DNA of 64,000 bases from an uncultured Pantoea sp. (GTDB lineage: Bacteria; Pseudomonadota; Gammaproteobacteria; Enterobacterales; Enterobacteriaceae), in contig CAJYVD010000033.1 of NCBI GenBank assembly GCA_913778495.1, positions 1 through 64,000 on the forward strand. Direction: 5' to 3'. The notes under the pieces were generated by a model, which did not search any database, was not told the DNA's origin, and worked only from the letters and a program-made list of their open reading frames with translations. Shown one piece after another: positions 40,837 to 51,459 of this stretch (position 1 is the stretch's first letter; the number at the start of each line of letters is the position of its first letter). The position numbers and the translations under genes were made by a program.

Positions 40837-41929
40837 AGTTTTACTCTATTGTCGTCCCGGATTTGAAAAAGAGTGTGCGGCAGAGATCAGCGCCAAGGCG
40901 GCGGAGCGGGAGATCTACGGCTTTGCCCGGGTGAAAGAAGACGCGGGCTATGTGCTTTACGAGTGCTATCAGCCCGAGCAGGCAGAAACGCTGATGCGCA
41001 CGCTGCCCTTTGCCGAGCTGATTTTTGCGCGGCAAATGGTGGTGGTGGGAGAACTGCTGCGCGATCTGCCGCCAGAGGATCGCGTTACGCCGATCGTCGG
41101 TATGCTCACGGGCGTGGTAGAAAAAGGCGGTGAGCTGCGCGTCGAGGTACCGGATACCAACGCGGCAAAAGAGCTGACCAAGTTCTGCCGAAAACTCACC
41201 GTGCCGCTGCGCGCCAGTCTGCGCGCCAGCAAAATTTTGCTGAACTATGAGTCGCCTAAGCGTCCGGTAGTGCACGTGTTCTTTATCGCGCCCGGCACCT
41301 GCTATGTGGGTTACTCGCTGCCCGAGAATAATTCGCCGTTTTATATGGGCATCCCTCGGCTCAAATTCCCTGCGGATGCGCCAAGCCGTTCAACGCTGAA
41401 GCTTGAAGAGGCGTTCCACGTTTTTGTTCCGGCCGATGAGTGGGACGAGCGACTGGCCAGCGGCATGTACGCGGTGGATCTTGGCGCCTGTCCCGGCGGT
41501 TGGACCTACCAGCTGGTGCAGCGCAGCATGATGGTGTACGCCGTGGACAACGGCCCGATGGCACCGAGCCTGATGGACACTGGACAGGTCACGCACTGCC
41601 GTGAGGACGGGTTCAAATTCCGCCCGCCGCGCACCAATATCAACTGGCTGGTCTGTGACATGGTAGAGAAACCAGTGCGCGTTGCTAACTTGATGACCGA
41701 ATGGCTGGTCAACGGCTGGTGTCGTGAAGCCATCTTTAACCTCAAACTCCCCATGAAGAAGCGCTATGAGGAAGTCACGCAGAATCTTGCGCTGATTGAT
41801 AGCGCGCTGAAAGCGCAGGGCATTAACGCGCAGATTCAGGCGCGTCAGCTGTATCACGATCGGGAAGAAGTCACGGTGCACGTGCGCAGAATGTGGGCCG
41901 CGGTGGGCGGTCGTCGTGACGAGCGTTAA
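40829..41929 (+). CDS. rlmM: 23S rRNA 2'-O-methyltransferase RlmM
   Basis: RlmM (366 residues, same as E. coli) methylates the 2'-OH of C2498 in 23S rRNA with SAM. An N-terminal THUMP domain precedes a Rossmann-type methyltransferase with the SAM motif [15 protein letters not shown] (about residues 213-227) and the catalytic lysine region [14 protein letters not shown]. The ATG at 40829 was chosen over an upstream in-frame ATG by family homology. In E. coli the fuc genes lie downstream; here a terminator and xni follow. Confidence 0.96.
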   Translation: MNKVLLYCRPGFEKECAAEISAKAAEREIYGFARVKEDAGYVLYECYQPEQAETLMRTLPFAELIFARQMVVVGELLRDLPPEDRVTPIVGMLTGVVEKGGELRVEVPDTNAAKELTKFCRKLTVPLRASLRASKILLNYESPKRPVVHVFFIAPGTCYVGYSLPENNSPFYMGIPRLKFPADAPSRSTLKLEEAFHVFVPADEWDERLASGMYAVDLGACPGGWTYQLVQRSMMVYAVDNGPMAPSLMDTGQVTHCREDGFKFRPPRTNINWLVCDMVEKPVRVANLMTEWLVNGWCREAIFNLKLPMKKRYEEVTQNLALIDSALKAQGINAQIQARQLYHDREEVTVHVRRMWAAVGGRRDER

Positions 41930-41967
41930 ATAGACTGCTGCGATACAGCGGCATGAGTAATCTTTAC

Positions 41968-42006
41968 GGCCCCGATGTCCGCGTTTAAGCAATATCGGGG
42001 CCTTTT
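41968..42006. terminator. Terminator between rlmM and xni
   Basis: GGCCCCGAT (41968-41976) pairs perfectly with ATCGGGGCC (41994-42002) around a 17-base loop, followed by four T. It serves the convergent pair rlmM and xni. Confidence 0.8.
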
Positions 42007-42016
42007 ACTGTCTCGG

Positions 42017-42784
42017 TTATAATGGGGATTGCGGCGTATAACGTAGCGTATTCAGGTTGCCTTGCAGGACCAGATCGCGCTTCAGCGTCGCCACCCGCTG
42101 ACAGATCTCTGCCAGTTCCTGCTGCTGCCGCAGTGTCGTTTGCCATTTCTCCGGGAGCTGATCGAGTTGGGCATACAGCGCCGCCAACGAGCCAAACTGC
42201 AGGATCAATTCGCGCGCGCGTTTGGGGCCGATACCCGGCACGCCAGGAATTTTACTGCTGCTGATGCCGCATAACCCCCAGTAGTCAGGCAGTTGGGCGG
42301 GCTCAACACCAAACGCTTGCTCAATGAAAGGCACATCCAGCCAGCGCTTTTGGAAATAGTCGCGGATGCGAATGTGCGGTGCCAAGAGCTGGCAATAGCC
42401 TTTGTCGGTGGAAACGATGGTCGCCTGATGACCGGCATCACTCATTTTCACCGCGAGCGTGGCGGCCAAATCGTCAGCCTCATCCTGTTCCGCTACCCAG
42501 CAGCTGACGCCGAGCGTGCGGAAGGCCTCTTGCAACGCGGGCATCTCCGCCTGCAAATCGTCAGGCATCGGCGGGCGACCCGCTTTGTAATCGGGCAATA
42601 ACTGATGGCGCCAGCCGGGGCGGCGTTCTGCGCTATCGAAAACGGCAACAACGTGGGTCGGACGCGTGTGGCCCAAAAGCTGATGAAGTGCGGCTACGCA
42701 GCCGTCACGGCACGGCGAACCCTGCACCGCATGAAGCCGACGGATCAGGTTGAGCGCGTCAATAATAAGAAGATGAAGCGGCAT
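42017..42784 (-). CDS. xni: Flap endonuclease Xni (ExoIX)
   Basis: Xni (255 residues, E. coli 251) is a small 5' flap endonuclease homologous to the 5' nuclease domain of DNA polymerase I. Blocks [39 protein letters not shown] and [12 protein letters not shown] carry metal-binding acidic residues; the helix-hairpin-helix [13 protein letters not shown] follows. It lies between rlmM and ppnN, without the fuc and sdaCB genes that border it in E. coli. Confidence 0.95.
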   Translation of the reverse strand: MPLHLLIIDALNLIRRLHAVQGSPCRDGCVAALHQLLGHTRPTHVVAVFDSAERRPGWRHQLLPDYKAGRPPMPDDLQAEMPALQEAFRTLGVSCWVAEQDEADDLAATLAVKMSDAGHQATIVSTDKGYCQLLAPHIRIRDYFQKRWLDVPFIEQAFGVEPAQLPDYWGLCGISSSKIPGVPGIGPKRARELILQFGSLAALYAQLDQLPEKWQTTLRQQQELAEICQRVATLKRDLVLQGNLNTLRYTPQSPL

Positions 42785-42822
42785 CGCGATTAGGGCAGCC
42801 CGCAGGCTGCCATCCTGGAAAG

Positions 42823-44178
42823 TTATTTAATGATTTCGTAGCAGGGAATATACGCACTGCCCGGCAGTTTCATACGCTGCTGCGCCACAAAGCCCTGTAA
42901 CAGTTCATCCATGCGGTGCATCAAATCGGCGTCGCCGCGCAGTTGATAAGGGCCGCGCTCGCGGATTTCACGAATACCCATCTCCTTGACGTTACCCGCC
43001 ACGATGCCAGAAAACGCCCGACGGAGATCGGCCGCCAGCTTTTCCGCCGGTTGATTCGGGAACAGGTTAAGGTTGGCCATGTTCTCGTGAGTGGGATGGA
43101 ATGGCACCTGGAGATCGGGAGAAATTCGAATCGACCAGTTGAAGCTGTAGGCGTCGCCGGTTTCACGGCGGTACTCTTTGACCTGCGGCATCGCTTTCTT
43201 CATCTGGCGCGCCACCTCTGCGGCATCGTCGATGATGATGGTGTAGTGCTTGCGCGCGGCCTCGCCCAGCGTATTGACGATGAAATCATCCAGCACGCGG
43301 AAATAGTCAGCGCTCTCTTTGGGGCCGGTGAGGATCAGCGGCAGCACCTGATCGCTGTTGTGCGGATTCATCAGGATACCCAGCAGGTAGAGCAGCTCTT
43401 CCGCGGTGCCCACGCCGCCGGGGAAGATCACAATACCGTGTGCGATGCGCACAAACGCTTCAAGGCGCTTTTCAATATCCGGCATGATAATCAGCTCGTT
43501 AACCAGCGGATTAGGCGGTTCGGCGGCGATAATCGACGGCTCTGTCAGGCCAATAAAACGACCTTCATGGTAGCGTTGCTGCGCATGCCCTACGGCCGCA
43601 CCCTTCATCGGCGCTTCCATGACACCCGGCCCACAGCCGGTACAAATGTTCAGTTCACGCAGGCCCATCTGGGTGCCAACGTTGCGGCAATATTGATACT
43701 CCACCGCATTGATAGAGTGGCCGCCCCAGCACACGACGGTATTGGGATATTCACCAATGTGCAGCGCGCGGGCGTTGCGCAGAATAGAGAACACCTGATT
43801 GGTGATGTGCGCGGAATCCAGCGCGGTGGCGTTGTCGCCGCGTTCCAGCTGACCGTTAACAAACAGAATATCGCGCAGCACGGCAAACAGGTTGGCCTGC
43901 AGCGAACGAATAATCCGCCCGTCGACAAACGCCTCTTCTGGCGGATTGATCAGCTCCAGCTTGACGCCACGCTCGCGGCGCAGCACGTTGATATCAAAGC
44001 TTTCAAAGCGCGAGAGCAGCTCGTGACTACTGTCGGTCTGGCTGCCGGAGTTAAGCACCGCGAGGGAACAGTTACGAAAAAGCTGGTACAGGTCGCTGCT
44101 GGCAGTTTGCTTGAGCATGTCCACTTCAAGCTGAGAGAGCAGATCCATTGAGCCAAGAGGGCTAATATGTGTAATCAA
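42823..44178 (-). CDS. ppnN: Nucleotide 5'-monophosphate nucleosidase PpnN
   Basis: PpnN (451 residues, E. coli 454) splits purine and pyrimidine monophosphates into base and ribose 5-phosphate and is activated by (p)ppGpp, made here by RelA (61290-63524). The central LOG-like motif [15 protein letters not shown] and the conserved [14 protein letters not shown] region are present. The start is a TTG at 44178 ([10 protein letters not shown]) behind GGAGT. Confidence 0.94.
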   Translation of the reverse strand: MITHISPLGSMDLLSQLEVDMLKQTASSDLYQLFRNCSLAVLNSGSQTDSSHELLSRFESFDINVLRRERGVKLELINPPEEAFVDGRIIRSLQANLFAVLRDILFVNGQLERGDNATALDSAHITNQVFSILRNARALHIGEYPNTVVCWGGHSINAVEYQYCRNVGTQMGLRELNICTGCGPGVMEAPMKGAAVGHAQQRYHEGRFIGLTEPSIIAAEPPNPLVNELIIMPDIEKRLEAFVRIAHGIVIFPGGVGTAEELLYLLGILMNPHNSDQVLPLILTGPKESADYFRVLDDFIVNTLGEAARKHYTIIIDDAAEVARQMKKAMPQVKEYRRETGDAYSFNWSIRISPDLQVPFHPTHENMANLNLFPNQPAEKLAADLRRAFSGIVAGNVKEMGIREIRERGPYQLRGDADLMHRMDELLQGFVAQQRMKLPGSAYIPCYEIIK

Positions 44179-44363
44179 GAGAACTCCTTTACACGCCTAA
44201 GCGTGACAGATGACGCTGCGTTTAACTGCCTGAGCGCAGTGACGAAAATCCCTGGGATGCACGCTGTTACCATCGCGCTTCAGACAGAGTAACGTTGTCT
44301 GCGGGGAATGCTCAAGCAGAACCGCGCGTCCCTGCGACGGCCTGCCCGCGCGCAGGCACGCGT

Positions 44364-45209
44364 TTACTGACGCACCAGGCGGGACAAGCCGGGAGTGAAG
44401 GGCACATTGCTGCGCCACGGGTTGATATCCAGCCCGCCGCGGCGCGTATAACGCGCATAAACCGTGAGGGATTCTGGCTGGCAAAAGCGGAGAATGTCGT
44501 TGAAAATGCGCTCAACGCACTGCTCGTGAAACTCATTGTGCTGGCGGAAGGAGATCAGATAGCGCAGCAGCGCCTCGCGATCGATGCGTGGCCCGCGATA
44601 GCGAATCATCACCGAGCCCCAATCGGGCTGATGAGTAATCAAGCAGTTGGATTTCAGCAAATGGCTGACCAGCGTCTCCTCAACGGTTTCGCTGCCCGTT
44701 GCGTCGGCGAGATAATCCGCATTGAAGGCGTAATCGGCGATCTCGATATCCTGCTCGTCAATCACTTCGCCGGCGAAATGGCCAATCGGCAGACCTTCTA
44801 TTTCGCCCAGACGATACAGCGCAACGCGCACGTTACCGTTGGCACAGGCGCGTAAATCACGCTCCAGCGTTTGGCGGACGTCGCCCCAGTCGGCGAAGCG
44901 CGTCTGATTAAAACTGTTGAGATAGAGCTTAAAGCTTTTGGACTCAATCAGGTTTTCGCTATCCGCCTCCAGTTGCACCTCGCCCACGGCTACCTGTGGT
45001 ACGCCTTTACTGTTAAGCCAGGAGAGTTCATACAGCGTCCAGATGTCTGCACCGTGAAACGGCAGAGTATCCGGATAGAGTCCCAGCGGCTCACGGTTCA
45101 GGCTGCGCGGCACCGATTGCAGCAGCGTGTTATCATAGCGATCAACATAAGCCGTGGGCTTACCTAAGGTCAGGCCGCTTAATGCCTGCTCCTGAATTTC
45201 AGAAGACAT
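44364..45209 (-). CDS. queF: 7-cyano-7-deazaguanine reductase QueF
   Basis: QueF (281 residues, E. coli 282) reduces preQ0 to preQ1 with NADPH during queuosine synthesis for tRNA. It is the long, tandem T-fold type. The catalytic cysteine and aspartate are in [14 protein letters not shown] (about 190 and 197) and the NADPH motif [11 protein letters not shown] is near residue 90. It is divergent from syd, as in E. coli. Confidence 0.97.
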   Translation of the reverse strand: MSSEIQEQALSGLTLGKPTAYVDRYDNTLLQSVPRSLNREPLGLYPDTLPFHGADIWTLYELSWLNSKGVPQVAVGEVQLEADSENLIESKSFKLYLNSFNQTRFADWGDVRQTLERDLRACANGNVRVALYRLGEIEGLPIGHFAGEVIDEQDIEIADYAFNADYLADATGSETVEETLVSHLLKSNCLITHQPDWGSVMIRYRGPRIDREALLRYLISFRQHNEFHEQCVERIFNDILRFCQPESLTVYARYTRRGGLDINPWRSNVPFTPGLSRLVRQ

Positions 45210-45274
45210 ACGGTTACCACTTTCCTTTCTTTAAAGGGGCTAAGTGTAACCGATCATACGCGAGAATATGAATC

Positions 45275-45820
45275 ATGCAGCAAACCGCTGATGCGCTGCG
45301 GCAGTTTACCGCCCGCTTTGTGCAACACTGGCAGCAACAGACCGGGCGTTTGCCCGCCAGTACCGAATTATACGGCGTGCCGTCGCCCTGTGAGGTGAGC
45401 TCGCTGGACGACTACGTGCTGTGGCAGCCGCAGCCCTTCAGTTTGCCTGCGACGTTAGATGCAGTAGAGCGCGCGCTGGATATTCAGCTGCAGCCTGACG
45501 TGAGCGCCTTTTACACCACGCAATTTGCCGGCGATATGCCTGCGTTGCACGGTGAGCGGGCGATAACGTTATTGCAGGTGTGGAGCGAATCAGATTTTAC
45601 CCGCTTGCAGGAGAACCTTATTGGTCACCTGATAATGAAACGCCGCCTGAAACAGAGCCCCACGGTTTTCATCGCTACCACCGCATCCGATGAGTCGATT
45701 GTCGCGCTGTGCAACCTCTCCGGCGAAGTTATACTGGAACAGCCGGGCACGAAAATTCGTGAAACACTTGCGCCAACCCTCGCGACGTTTCTCGATGCGC
45801 TACAGCCGGTCGCCGCTTAA
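45275..45820 (+). CDS. syd: SecY-interacting protein Syd
   Basis: Syd (181 residues, same as E. coli) is a small cytoplasmic protein bound to the inner face of the membrane that contacts SecY and interferes with faulty translocons. The acidic surface and the block [16 protein letters not shown] are typical. It precedes csrB, as in E. coli. Confidence 0.94.
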   Translation: MQQTADALRQFTARFVQHWQQQTGRLPASTELYGVPSPCEVSSLDDYVLWQPQPFSLPATLDAVERALDIQLQPDVSAFYTTQFAGDMPALHGERAITLLQVWSESDFTRLQENLIGHLIMKRRLKQSPTVFIATTASDESIVALCNLSGEVILEQPGTKIRETLAPTLATFLDALQPVAA

Positions 45821-45844
45821 TTTGCAGAGTTTGGGGTGGCCTGC

Positions 45845-45885
45845 TGTAAGCGATCTCTTACAAGTGCTGTAAGAGATCGTCATTT
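45845..45885 (+). promoter_or_regulatory. UvrY (GacA-type) binding site of csrB
   Basis: TGTAAGCGATCTCTTACA (45845-45862) is the 18-bp palindrome bound by UvrY/SirA/GacA upstream of csrB genes, about 170 bp before the RNA start, the distance known in E. coli. A second copy of the half, TGTAAGAGATC, follows at 45868-45878, so 45852-45878 also forms a perfect 11-bp stem with a five-base loop that could end syd transcripts. Confidence 0.8.
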
Positions 45886-46010
45886 TGTGTAGGATTATTT
45901 ACCCAGAACGTTATGTAAAATTATTGTGAATCATTAGCTTATGGCATCATTCTGAAAATAAGCGGTTAACACAGACGATTAACGTATCCCGCTAGCTTGT
46001 TATTGCAATG

Positions 46011-46343
46011 GTTTCTGACAGAATAGTCACCACTGGCATGAAGCCATGGATTGAGAGACGTTCAGGAGAATGTCAGCCAAGAGGCGGGAACGTAACGGAT
46101 TTTACGTCACAAGGAAGGCTTCAGGATGAAGCAGGACACTCAGGGTTGAGTCAGGGACACCTCCAGGACGGAGAACGTGAGCCATGTGGGACGTGGCGGG
46201 CCAGGATGCTAAGGAATACTGTCATGAAGACAGGCAATGGAGCGCACAGGAACAGTTGTCATGGATGAGCAGGGAGCATCGGAGTAGCGGGAATGCTGCA
46301 AACGAACCGGGAGCACTGTGTTAACAGTGCTCCCTTTTTTTTT
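46011..46343 (+). ncRNA. csrB: CsrB regulatory RNA
   Basis: The region between syd and yqcC holds about 20 GGA motifs in 333 bases, many as AGGA or CAGGA in hairpin loops (for example CCTCCAGGACGGAG), the CsrA-binding pattern of CsrB. The 3' end, GGGAGCACTGT-GTTA-ACAGTGCTCCC with nine T, equals the E. coli CsrB terminator in form. CsrB sequesters CsrA, a translation regulator of carbon storage, motility and biofilm genes. The 5' end is approximate, placed after a weak -10-like TATTGC at 46001-46006. Confidence 0.93.
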
Positions 46344-46350
46344 ATCCTTT

Positions 46351-46379
46351 TTTACCCCCGCCGCGACTAATGCTATGCT
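46351..46379 (+). promoter_or_regulatory. Promoter of yqcC-truC-yqcA
   Basis: TTTACC (46351-46356) and TATGCT (46374-46379) are 17 bases apart, with TGC before the -10 box. It follows the csrB terminator and lies 30 bases before yqcC. Confidence 0.6.
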
Positions 46380-46408
46380 TGCCGCCCCATTTTCACCGGA
46401 GGGCGCTT

Positions 46409-46735
46409 ATGCTGCCGTCTTTAGTTATTCAGCAGCTGCAGCAGATTGAAGCCGTGCTGCGCGAACACGGTCACTGGCAGGCGAACCCGCCTGACGCGCA
46501 AGCGTTTGACAGTACCCAACCCTTTTGTCTGGATACGCTGCAACCGCTGGAGTGGCTTCAGTGGGTGTTGCTGCCGCGCCTGCAGGCGCTGATGACCGCC
46601 AACGCGCCGCTGCCGACCAATTTTGCCGTGGCGCCGTACTATGAAGTGGCACTGCCGCCTGATACACCGGGCTACAGCGCGCTGGTGACCACGCTCACGC
46701 GACTGGATGCGTTGTTCAGCGAGCCTGCCGTCTGA
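46409..46735 (+). CDS. yqcC: YqcC family protein (DUF446)
   Basis: A 108-residue protein of the DUF446 family (E. coli YqcC 109 aa). Blocks WLQWVLLPRLQAL and VAPYYEVALP are typical; no catalytic motif is visible. Function unknown. The stop codon overlaps the truC start by one base (TGATG), so the two are coupled. The ATG at 46409 fits the family start. Confidence 0.92.
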   Translation: MLPSLVIQQLQQIEAVLREHGHWQANPPDAQAFDSTQPFCLDTLQPLEWLQWVLLPRLQALMTANAPLPTNFAVAPYYEVALPPDTPGYSALVTTLTRLDALFSEPAV

Positions 46736-47514
46736 TGCTGGAGATTCTCTATCAGGATCCCTGGCTGGTGGCGGTTAATAAGCCCGCCGGATGGCTGGTG
46801 CATCGCAGCTGGCTCGATCGCAAAGAAAAAGTGGTGGTCATGCAGACGGTGCGCGACCAGATCGGGCAGCACGTATTTACCGTGCATCGCCTCGATCGTC
46901 CCACCTCCGGCGTGCTGCTGATGGGCCTCTCCAGCGACGTGGGGCGCCTGCTGTCACAGCAGTTTGAACAGCACCAAATAAAGAAGACTTATCATGCCGT
47001 ACTGCGCGGCTGGCTTGACGGCGGCGATACGCTCGATTATCCGCTCATCGAGGAGCTGGATAAAATCGCCGACAAATTTGCCACTGAACCGCGCGCGCCG
47101 CAGCCCGCCGTGACCGACTATCAGTCGCTGGCCCAGGTCGAGATGCCTGTCGCGATAGGTAAATACCCCAGCGCACGCTACACGCTGGTGGCGCTGTCGC
47201 CGCACACCGGACGTAAACATCAACTGCGTCGGCATATGGCCCATCTGCGTCATCCGATTATCGGCGACAGCAAACACGGCGATCTCCGGCAGAACCGCGC
47301 TGCTGCGGCGCACTTTGGTCTGGATCGTTTGATGCTGCACGCCAGCGCCTTGAGCTTCACGCATCCGGTGACCGGCGAGCCGTTGGTGATTCGCGCCGGC
47401 ATGGATGATGTCTGGCAGCAAATGAGCGCACAGTTCGGCTGGAATGAGCCGATTCTCAACGCCACCGGGGTTGAGTTTGCCCCAGCGTCGGGTCAGGATA
47501 AGCCGACCGTTTAA
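46735..47514 (+). CDS. truC: tRNA pseudouridine(65) synthase TruC
   Basis: TruC (259 residues, E. coli 260) converts U65 of isoleucine and aspartate tRNAs to pseudouridine. It belongs to the RluA family, with the catalytic aspartate in VHRLDRPTSGVLL near residue 55 and the block HTGRKHQLRRHMAHLRHPIIGD. The operon order yqcC-truC-yqcA matches E. coli. Confidence 0.95.
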   Translation: MLEILYQDPWLVAVNKPAGWLVHRSWLDRKEKVVVMQTVRDQIGQHVFTVHRLDRPTSGVLLMGLSSDVGRLLSQQFEQHQIKKTYHAVLRGWLDGGDTLDYPLIEELDKIADKFATEPRAPQPAVTDYQSLAQVEMPVAIGKYPSARYTLVALSPHTGRKHQLRRHMAHLRHPIIGDSKHGDLRQNRAAAAHFGLDRLMLHASALSFTHPVTGEPLVIRAGMDDVWQQMSAQFGWNEPILNATGVEFAPASGQDKPTV

Positions 47515-47526
47515 AGGAGCGAGACA

Positions 47527-47973
47527 ATGGCAAAAATAGGCATTTTTACAGGTACCGTTTACGGAAACGCGCTGCTGGTGGCAGAGGAAGCAGAGCCGGT
47601 GTTAAAGGCGCAGGGCCACGAGGTCAAGGTTTTTGAAGATGCTACGCTCGCCGACTGGCAGGCGTACAGCAGTGACGTCGCGCTGGTGGTGACCTCCACA
47701 ACCGGGCAAGGCGATTTCCCGGACAGCATCGCTGGACTGCATCAGCAGATCCGCGACCAGCTGGGCCATCAGCCGGCGCTGCGCTATGGCGTGATTGCGC
47801 TGGGCGACAGCAGCTATGACAACTTCTGCGGCGCGGGAAAAACGTTTGATGCCACCCTGCAGGATCAGCAGGCGCAGCGCATCGGTGAGGTACTGCTGGT
47901 GGATGCGGCGGAAAATCCAGAGCCGGAAAGCGTGACCACGCCCTGGGTAGAGCAGTGGGGCAAGCTGCTCTGA
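47527..47973 (+). CDS. yqcA: Flavodoxin YqcA
   Basis: YqcA (148 residues, E. coli 149) is a short-chain flavodoxin that binds FMN through the phosphate loop [16 protein letters not shown] (residues 8-23) and the loops [10 protein letters not shown] and [13 protein letters not shown]. Its electron partners are unclear. It follows truC after 12 bases behind an AGGAG site. Confidence 0.94.
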   Translation: MAKIGIFTGTVYGNALLVAEEAEPVLKAQGHEVKVFEDATLADWQAYSSDVALVVTSTTGQGDFPDSIAGLHQQIRDQLGHQPALRYGVIALGDSSYDNFCGAGKTFDATLQDQQAQRIGEVLLVDAAENPEPESVTTPWVEQWGKLL

Positions 47974-47997
47974 TTGCGCCTTCTCTCCCCGCGCAGT

Positions 47998-48033
47998 GAT
48001 AACGCGGAGCGCAGCTTGGCGCACCGCGTTATC
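47998..48033. terminator. Hairpin between yqcA and garD
   Basis: GATAACGCGG (47998-48007) pairs perfectly with CCGCGTTATC (48024-48033); the loop adds a GCGC/GCGC pairing. It lies between convergent genes, so a shared terminator is likely, though no T run follows. Confidence 0.55.
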
Positions 48034-48041
48034 AACGTCGC

Positions 48042-49601
48042 TCAGGTCACGGGCGCGGGGTTAAACACCGCCAGCTGATTATGCAGCCCCCAGCGATCGG
48101 ACCACGTTTGCTTGCGCCCGCTGGCGATATCCAGAATCAATTCAAATAATCGCCAGCCCACCTGCTCAATGCTCTCTTCGCCGGTGGCGATCGTGCCCGC
48201 GTTGATATCCATTAAGTCGTGCCAGCGCTCCGCCAGCGCATTGCGCGTGGCCATCTTGATCACCGGAATAGCCGCCAGACCATAAGGCGTGCCGCGGCCG
48301 GTGGTAAACACCTGCAGCGTGATGCCTGAGGCCATCTGTTGCGTACCGCAAACGAAATCGCTGGCGGGCGTCGCGGCGAAAATCAGGCCGCGTCGCGTCG
48401 GGCGCTGTCCGGGAGACAGCACTTCGACAATCGGGCTGCGTCCCGATTTGGCGATAGAACCGAGCGCTTTTTCAACCACGTTCGCCAGGCCGCCTTTTTT
48501 ATTGCCGGGCGAGGGATTGGCGCTGCGATCGGTTTCGCCCATGCGCAGATAGTCGTCATACCACGCCATCTCCTCCAGCAGCCGCTTACCTACCGCCTCG
48601 CTCGCGGCGCGCGGCGTCAGCAGGTGAATGGCATCGCGCACCTCGGTCACTTCAGAGAACATCACCGTGGCGCCGCAGCGCACCAGCAAATCGGTGGCAA
48701 AGCCCACGGCGGGATTGGCGGTCACGCCGGAGAACGCATCGCTGCCGCCGCACTGTGTGCCCACGACTAAATCCGCGGCAGGGCAGGTTTCGCGCTGCCG
48801 CTGATTGAGTTTTTTCAGATGGCGTTCGGCCACCTGCAGAATGTCATCCACCATGCTGCCAAAGCCCACATGGCGCTCATCCTGCAGGCGCACGATGTCA
48901 TTTTCCTCTAGCGAAATCGCCTGTACGTCCGGCGTACCGAGCAGCAGCTTTTCAGGCTGTAACTTCTCGCAGCCGAGGCCGACCACCATCACTTCACCAC
49001 CAAAATTCGGGTTGAGCGCGAGGTTGTGCACGGTGCGGATCGGCACGACGGCGGCAGGCGCGTTAATCGCAACGCCACAGCCATAGAGATGGTTCAACGC
49101 CACCACGCCATCGACGTTGGGGTAGCGCGGCAGCAAATCGCGCTCGATGATCTTAACCACGTAATCCACTACGCCAGCCACGCAGTGCACGCTGGTGGTA
49201 ATGCCCAGCAGATTGCGAGTGCCGACGCTGCCATCCGCGTTGCGGTAGCCCTCAAACGTGTACCCTTCGAGCGGCGGCAGCGTCGGCGGCACGTGGGTGG
49301 CCAGCGGAAGCTGCGCCAGCGGTGGCGCGTCCGGCAGCCTGACCAGCGACTCATCAATCCAGCTGCCTGCGGCGATCCGGCGCAGCGCGTAACCGATCAC
49401 TTCGCCATAGCGCACAATAGCGCCATCCTGTGGGATCGCCTGTAACGCCACTTTATGTCCCTGCGGCACGTGCTCTGTCAGCGTCAGACCGCTGTCAAAA
49501 CGGGTGCCGGCAGGCAATCCCTGCGTATTGACCACAATCGCGACGTTATCGGCGTCATGGACCTGAATAAAGAGCGGTTTCTCGCTCGGCGGTCGGTTCA
49601 T
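48042..49601 (-). CDS. garD: Galactarate dehydratase GarD
   Basis: GarD (519 residues, E. coli 523) dehydrates galactarate to 5-keto-4-deoxy-D-glucarate, the shared intermediate with glucarate degradation. An N-terminal SAF domain ([11 protein letters not shown]) precedes the large UxaA/GarD catalytic domain with the blocks [40 protein letters not shown] and [13 protein letters not shown]. An AGGAAGG site precedes the ATG. In E. coli garD is far away beside garPLRK; here it is divergent from gudP. Confidence 0.96.
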   Translation of the reverse strand: MNRPPSEKPLFIQVHDADNVAIVVNTQGLPAGTRFDSGLTLTEHVPQGHKVALQAIPQDGAIVRYGEVIGYALRRIAAGSWIDESLVRLPDAPPLAQLPLATHVPPTLPPLEGYTFEGYRNADGSVGTRNLLGITTSVHCVAGVVDYVVKIIERDLLPRYPNVDGVVALNHLYGCGVAINAPAAVVPIRTVHNLALNPNFGGEVMVVGLGCEKLQPEKLLLGTPDVQAISLEENDIVRLQDERHVGFGSMVDDILQVAERHLKKLNQRQRETCPAADLVVGTQCGGSDAFSGVTANPAVGFATDLLVRCGATVMFSEVTEVRDAIHLLTPRAASEAVGKRLLEEMAWYDDYLRMGETDRSANPSPGNKKGGLANVVEKALGSIAKSGRSPIVEVLSPGQRPTRRGLIFAATPASDFVCGTQQMASGITLQVFTTGRGTPYGLAAIPVIKMATRNALAERWHDLMDINAGTIATGEESIEQVGWRLFELILDIASGRKQTWSDRWGLHNQLAVFNPAPVT

Positions 49602-50103
49602 TACTCACCTTCCTGTTAGGGCGCTGTGCATGGCAGCGCGGTTGCCTGCTTTTATCACGTCATCGTTTGCCAGCCTTAGTATAAACAGCGGCAAACGGCG
49701 CAGGCATTGTGCAACTGACTGGCTTTAAGGGAATTTATCGCGTGTGTTTGTTTCATTTATCCAAATGCAAGCGAGCGACTTCACAAACCTGTCGCCTGCC
49801 ATCGGTTTATCTGCCCTCGGTGGGACAAAAAAGCGTGTTTCGTGAGCTACTGCGCAGCGTTATGTGCATATGCCATAAAACAGGTTTTATTTGCCGAAAA
49901 ACCTCGGGCGTTCTTCCAATGTTTCAGCGCAGGGCTGTTCCTATACTGATTTCCGTTTTGTCACGTTCGGTTATTCGTCACGACGCATCATCGTTTCGCC
50001 ATAACAACAATCGCCGTGTTTAACCCAACATCATTCTGATACCCAACGCGATGTGTATGCAGTCAGAGTGAATGTAGCGTTCGCTATATTTCAGGAGTGC
50101 ATC
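49602..50103. promoter_or_regulatory. Control region between garD and gudP
   Basis: This 502-bp gap without a gene separates the two divergent arms. TATACT on the minus strand (49683-49678) is a candidate -10 for garD; TATACT at 49942-49947 (+) is one for gudP, giving a leader of about 150 bases. An inverted pair TTATG/CATAA at 49860-49878 encloses GCATATGC (49866-49873). CdaR controls these genes in E. coli, but I cannot identify its site. No sRNA or peptide is evident. Confidence 0.4.
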
Positions 50104-51450
50104 ATGAACAGTTACAGCCAGACTGCGGAAGCGGTGCAAAAACGCACCAATGCGCGCTACTGGATTGTGGTGATGTTATTTATCGTCACCTCATTCAACT
50201 ACGGTGACCGCGCAACCATCTCGATTGCCGGTTCTGCCATGTCCAAAGAGATCGGCCTTGATGCTGTGGGTCTGGGTTATATCTTCTCCGCTTTCTCATG
50301 GGCTTACGTTATCGGCCAGATCCCTGGCGGCTGGCTGCTGGACCGCTTTGGTTCAAAGCGCGTCTATTTCTGGAGTATTTTTCTCTGGTCGCTGTTTACG
50401 CTGCTGCAAGGCTTCGTGGATATCTTCAGCGGTTTCGGCATTGTAGTTTCCTTGTTCCTGCTGCGTTTTATGGTCGGCCTGGCGGAAGCGCCATCGTTTC
50501 CCGGCAATAGCCGCATTGTGGCGGCCTGGTTCCCGGCACAGGAGCGCGGCACCGCCGTGGCGATTTTCAACTCGGCACAGTATTTCGCCACGGTGATCTT
50601 TGCGCCCATCATGGGTTGGCTGGTGGCAGAGGTGGGCTGGGCGCACGTGTTTTGGTTTATGGGCGGGCTGGGCATCATTCTCAGCTTTGTCTGGCTCAAA
50701 GTGATGCATGACCCGAATACGCACCCTGGCGTTAACAAAGCCGAGCTGGAATACATGGAACAGGGCGGCGCACTGATTAACATGGACGCTAAAAAAGAGA
50801 CGCGCAAAGTCAGCTGGGATGAGAAGTGGTTTCAGATCAAACAGCTGCTCTCAACCCGCATGATGTGGGGCATCTACCTCGGGCAATATTGCGTCAACGC
50901 CTTGACCTATTTCTTTATCACGTGGTTCCCGGTGTACCTGGTGCAGGCGCGCGGTATGTCGATTCTCAAAGCGGGCCTGGTGGCCTCAATACCGGCGATC
51001 TGCGGCTTCCTTGGCGGTGTGCTGGGCGGGGTGATTTCCGATTATCTGATGCGTAAAACCGGCTCGCTGAACATCGCGCGCAAAACGCCCATCGTGCTCG
51101 GTATGCTGCTCTCCATCTCCATGGTGATGTGTAACTACACCGAAACCGAGTGGGTCGTGGTGCTGTTTATGGCGCTGGCCTTCTTTGGCAAAGGCATTGG
51201 TGCGCTGGGCTGGGCGGTGATGGCCGATACCGCGCCCAAAGAGATCAGCGGACTCAGCGGTGGCCTGTTCAATATGTTCGGTAATTTCTCCGGCATCGTC
51301 ACGCCAATTGCCATTGGCTACATCATCGCCACCAGCGGCTCGTTTGAAGGCGCGCTGGTCTACGTCGGGATCCATGCGTTTGTGGCTGCGTTCAGTTTCC
51401 TGGTGATCGCCGGGGATATCAAACGCGTTGAGCTGAAAACGCGCGCTTAA
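50104..51450 (+). CDS. gudP: Glucarate/galactarate transporter GudP (MFS)
   Basis: GudP (448 residues, E. coli 450) is a major-facilitator importer of the anion:cation symporter family with about twelve membrane segments. Motifs such as FNYGDRATISIAG, GGWLLDRFGSKRV and AEAPSFPGNSRIVAAWFP are typical. It is the only transporter in the cluster and probably imports both sugar diacids; E. coli also has GarP elsewhere. The ATG at 50104 follows AGGAG; gudX starts nine bases after its end. Confidence 0.95.
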   Translation: MNSYSQTAEAVQKRTNARYWIVVMLFIVTSFNYGDRATISIAGSAMSKEIGLDAVGLGYIFSAFSWAYVIGQIPGGWLLDRFGSKRVYFWSIFLWSLFTLLQGFVDIFSGFGIVVSLFLLRFMVGLAEAPSFPGNSRIVAAWFPAQERGTAVAIFNSAQYFATVIFAPIMGWLVAEVGWAHVFWFMGGLGIILSFVWLKVMHDPNTHPGVNKAELEYMEQGGALINMDAKKETRKVSWDEKWFQIKQLLSTRMMWGIYLGQYCVNALTYFFITWFPVYLVQARGMSILKAGLVASIPAICGFLGGVLGGVISDYLMRKTGSLNIARKTPIVLGMLLSISMVMCNYTETEWVVVLFMALAFFGKGIGALGWAVMADTAPKEISGLSGGLFNMFGNFSGIVTPIAIGYIIATSGSFEGALVYVGIHAFVAAFSFLVIAGDIKRVELKTRA

Positions 51451-51459
51451 GGAGAGAGT

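Noticed and set aside
42916-44151. 411-codon open frame opposite ppnN
   Set aside because: It is a mirror frame of ppnN, with low-complexity His/Arg/Gln-rich translation and no start signals.
46008-46268. 86-codon open frame in the csrB region
   Set aside because: The region matches CsrB by GGA repeats, terminator and position. The frame has no ribosome-binding site and breaks off inside the RNA.
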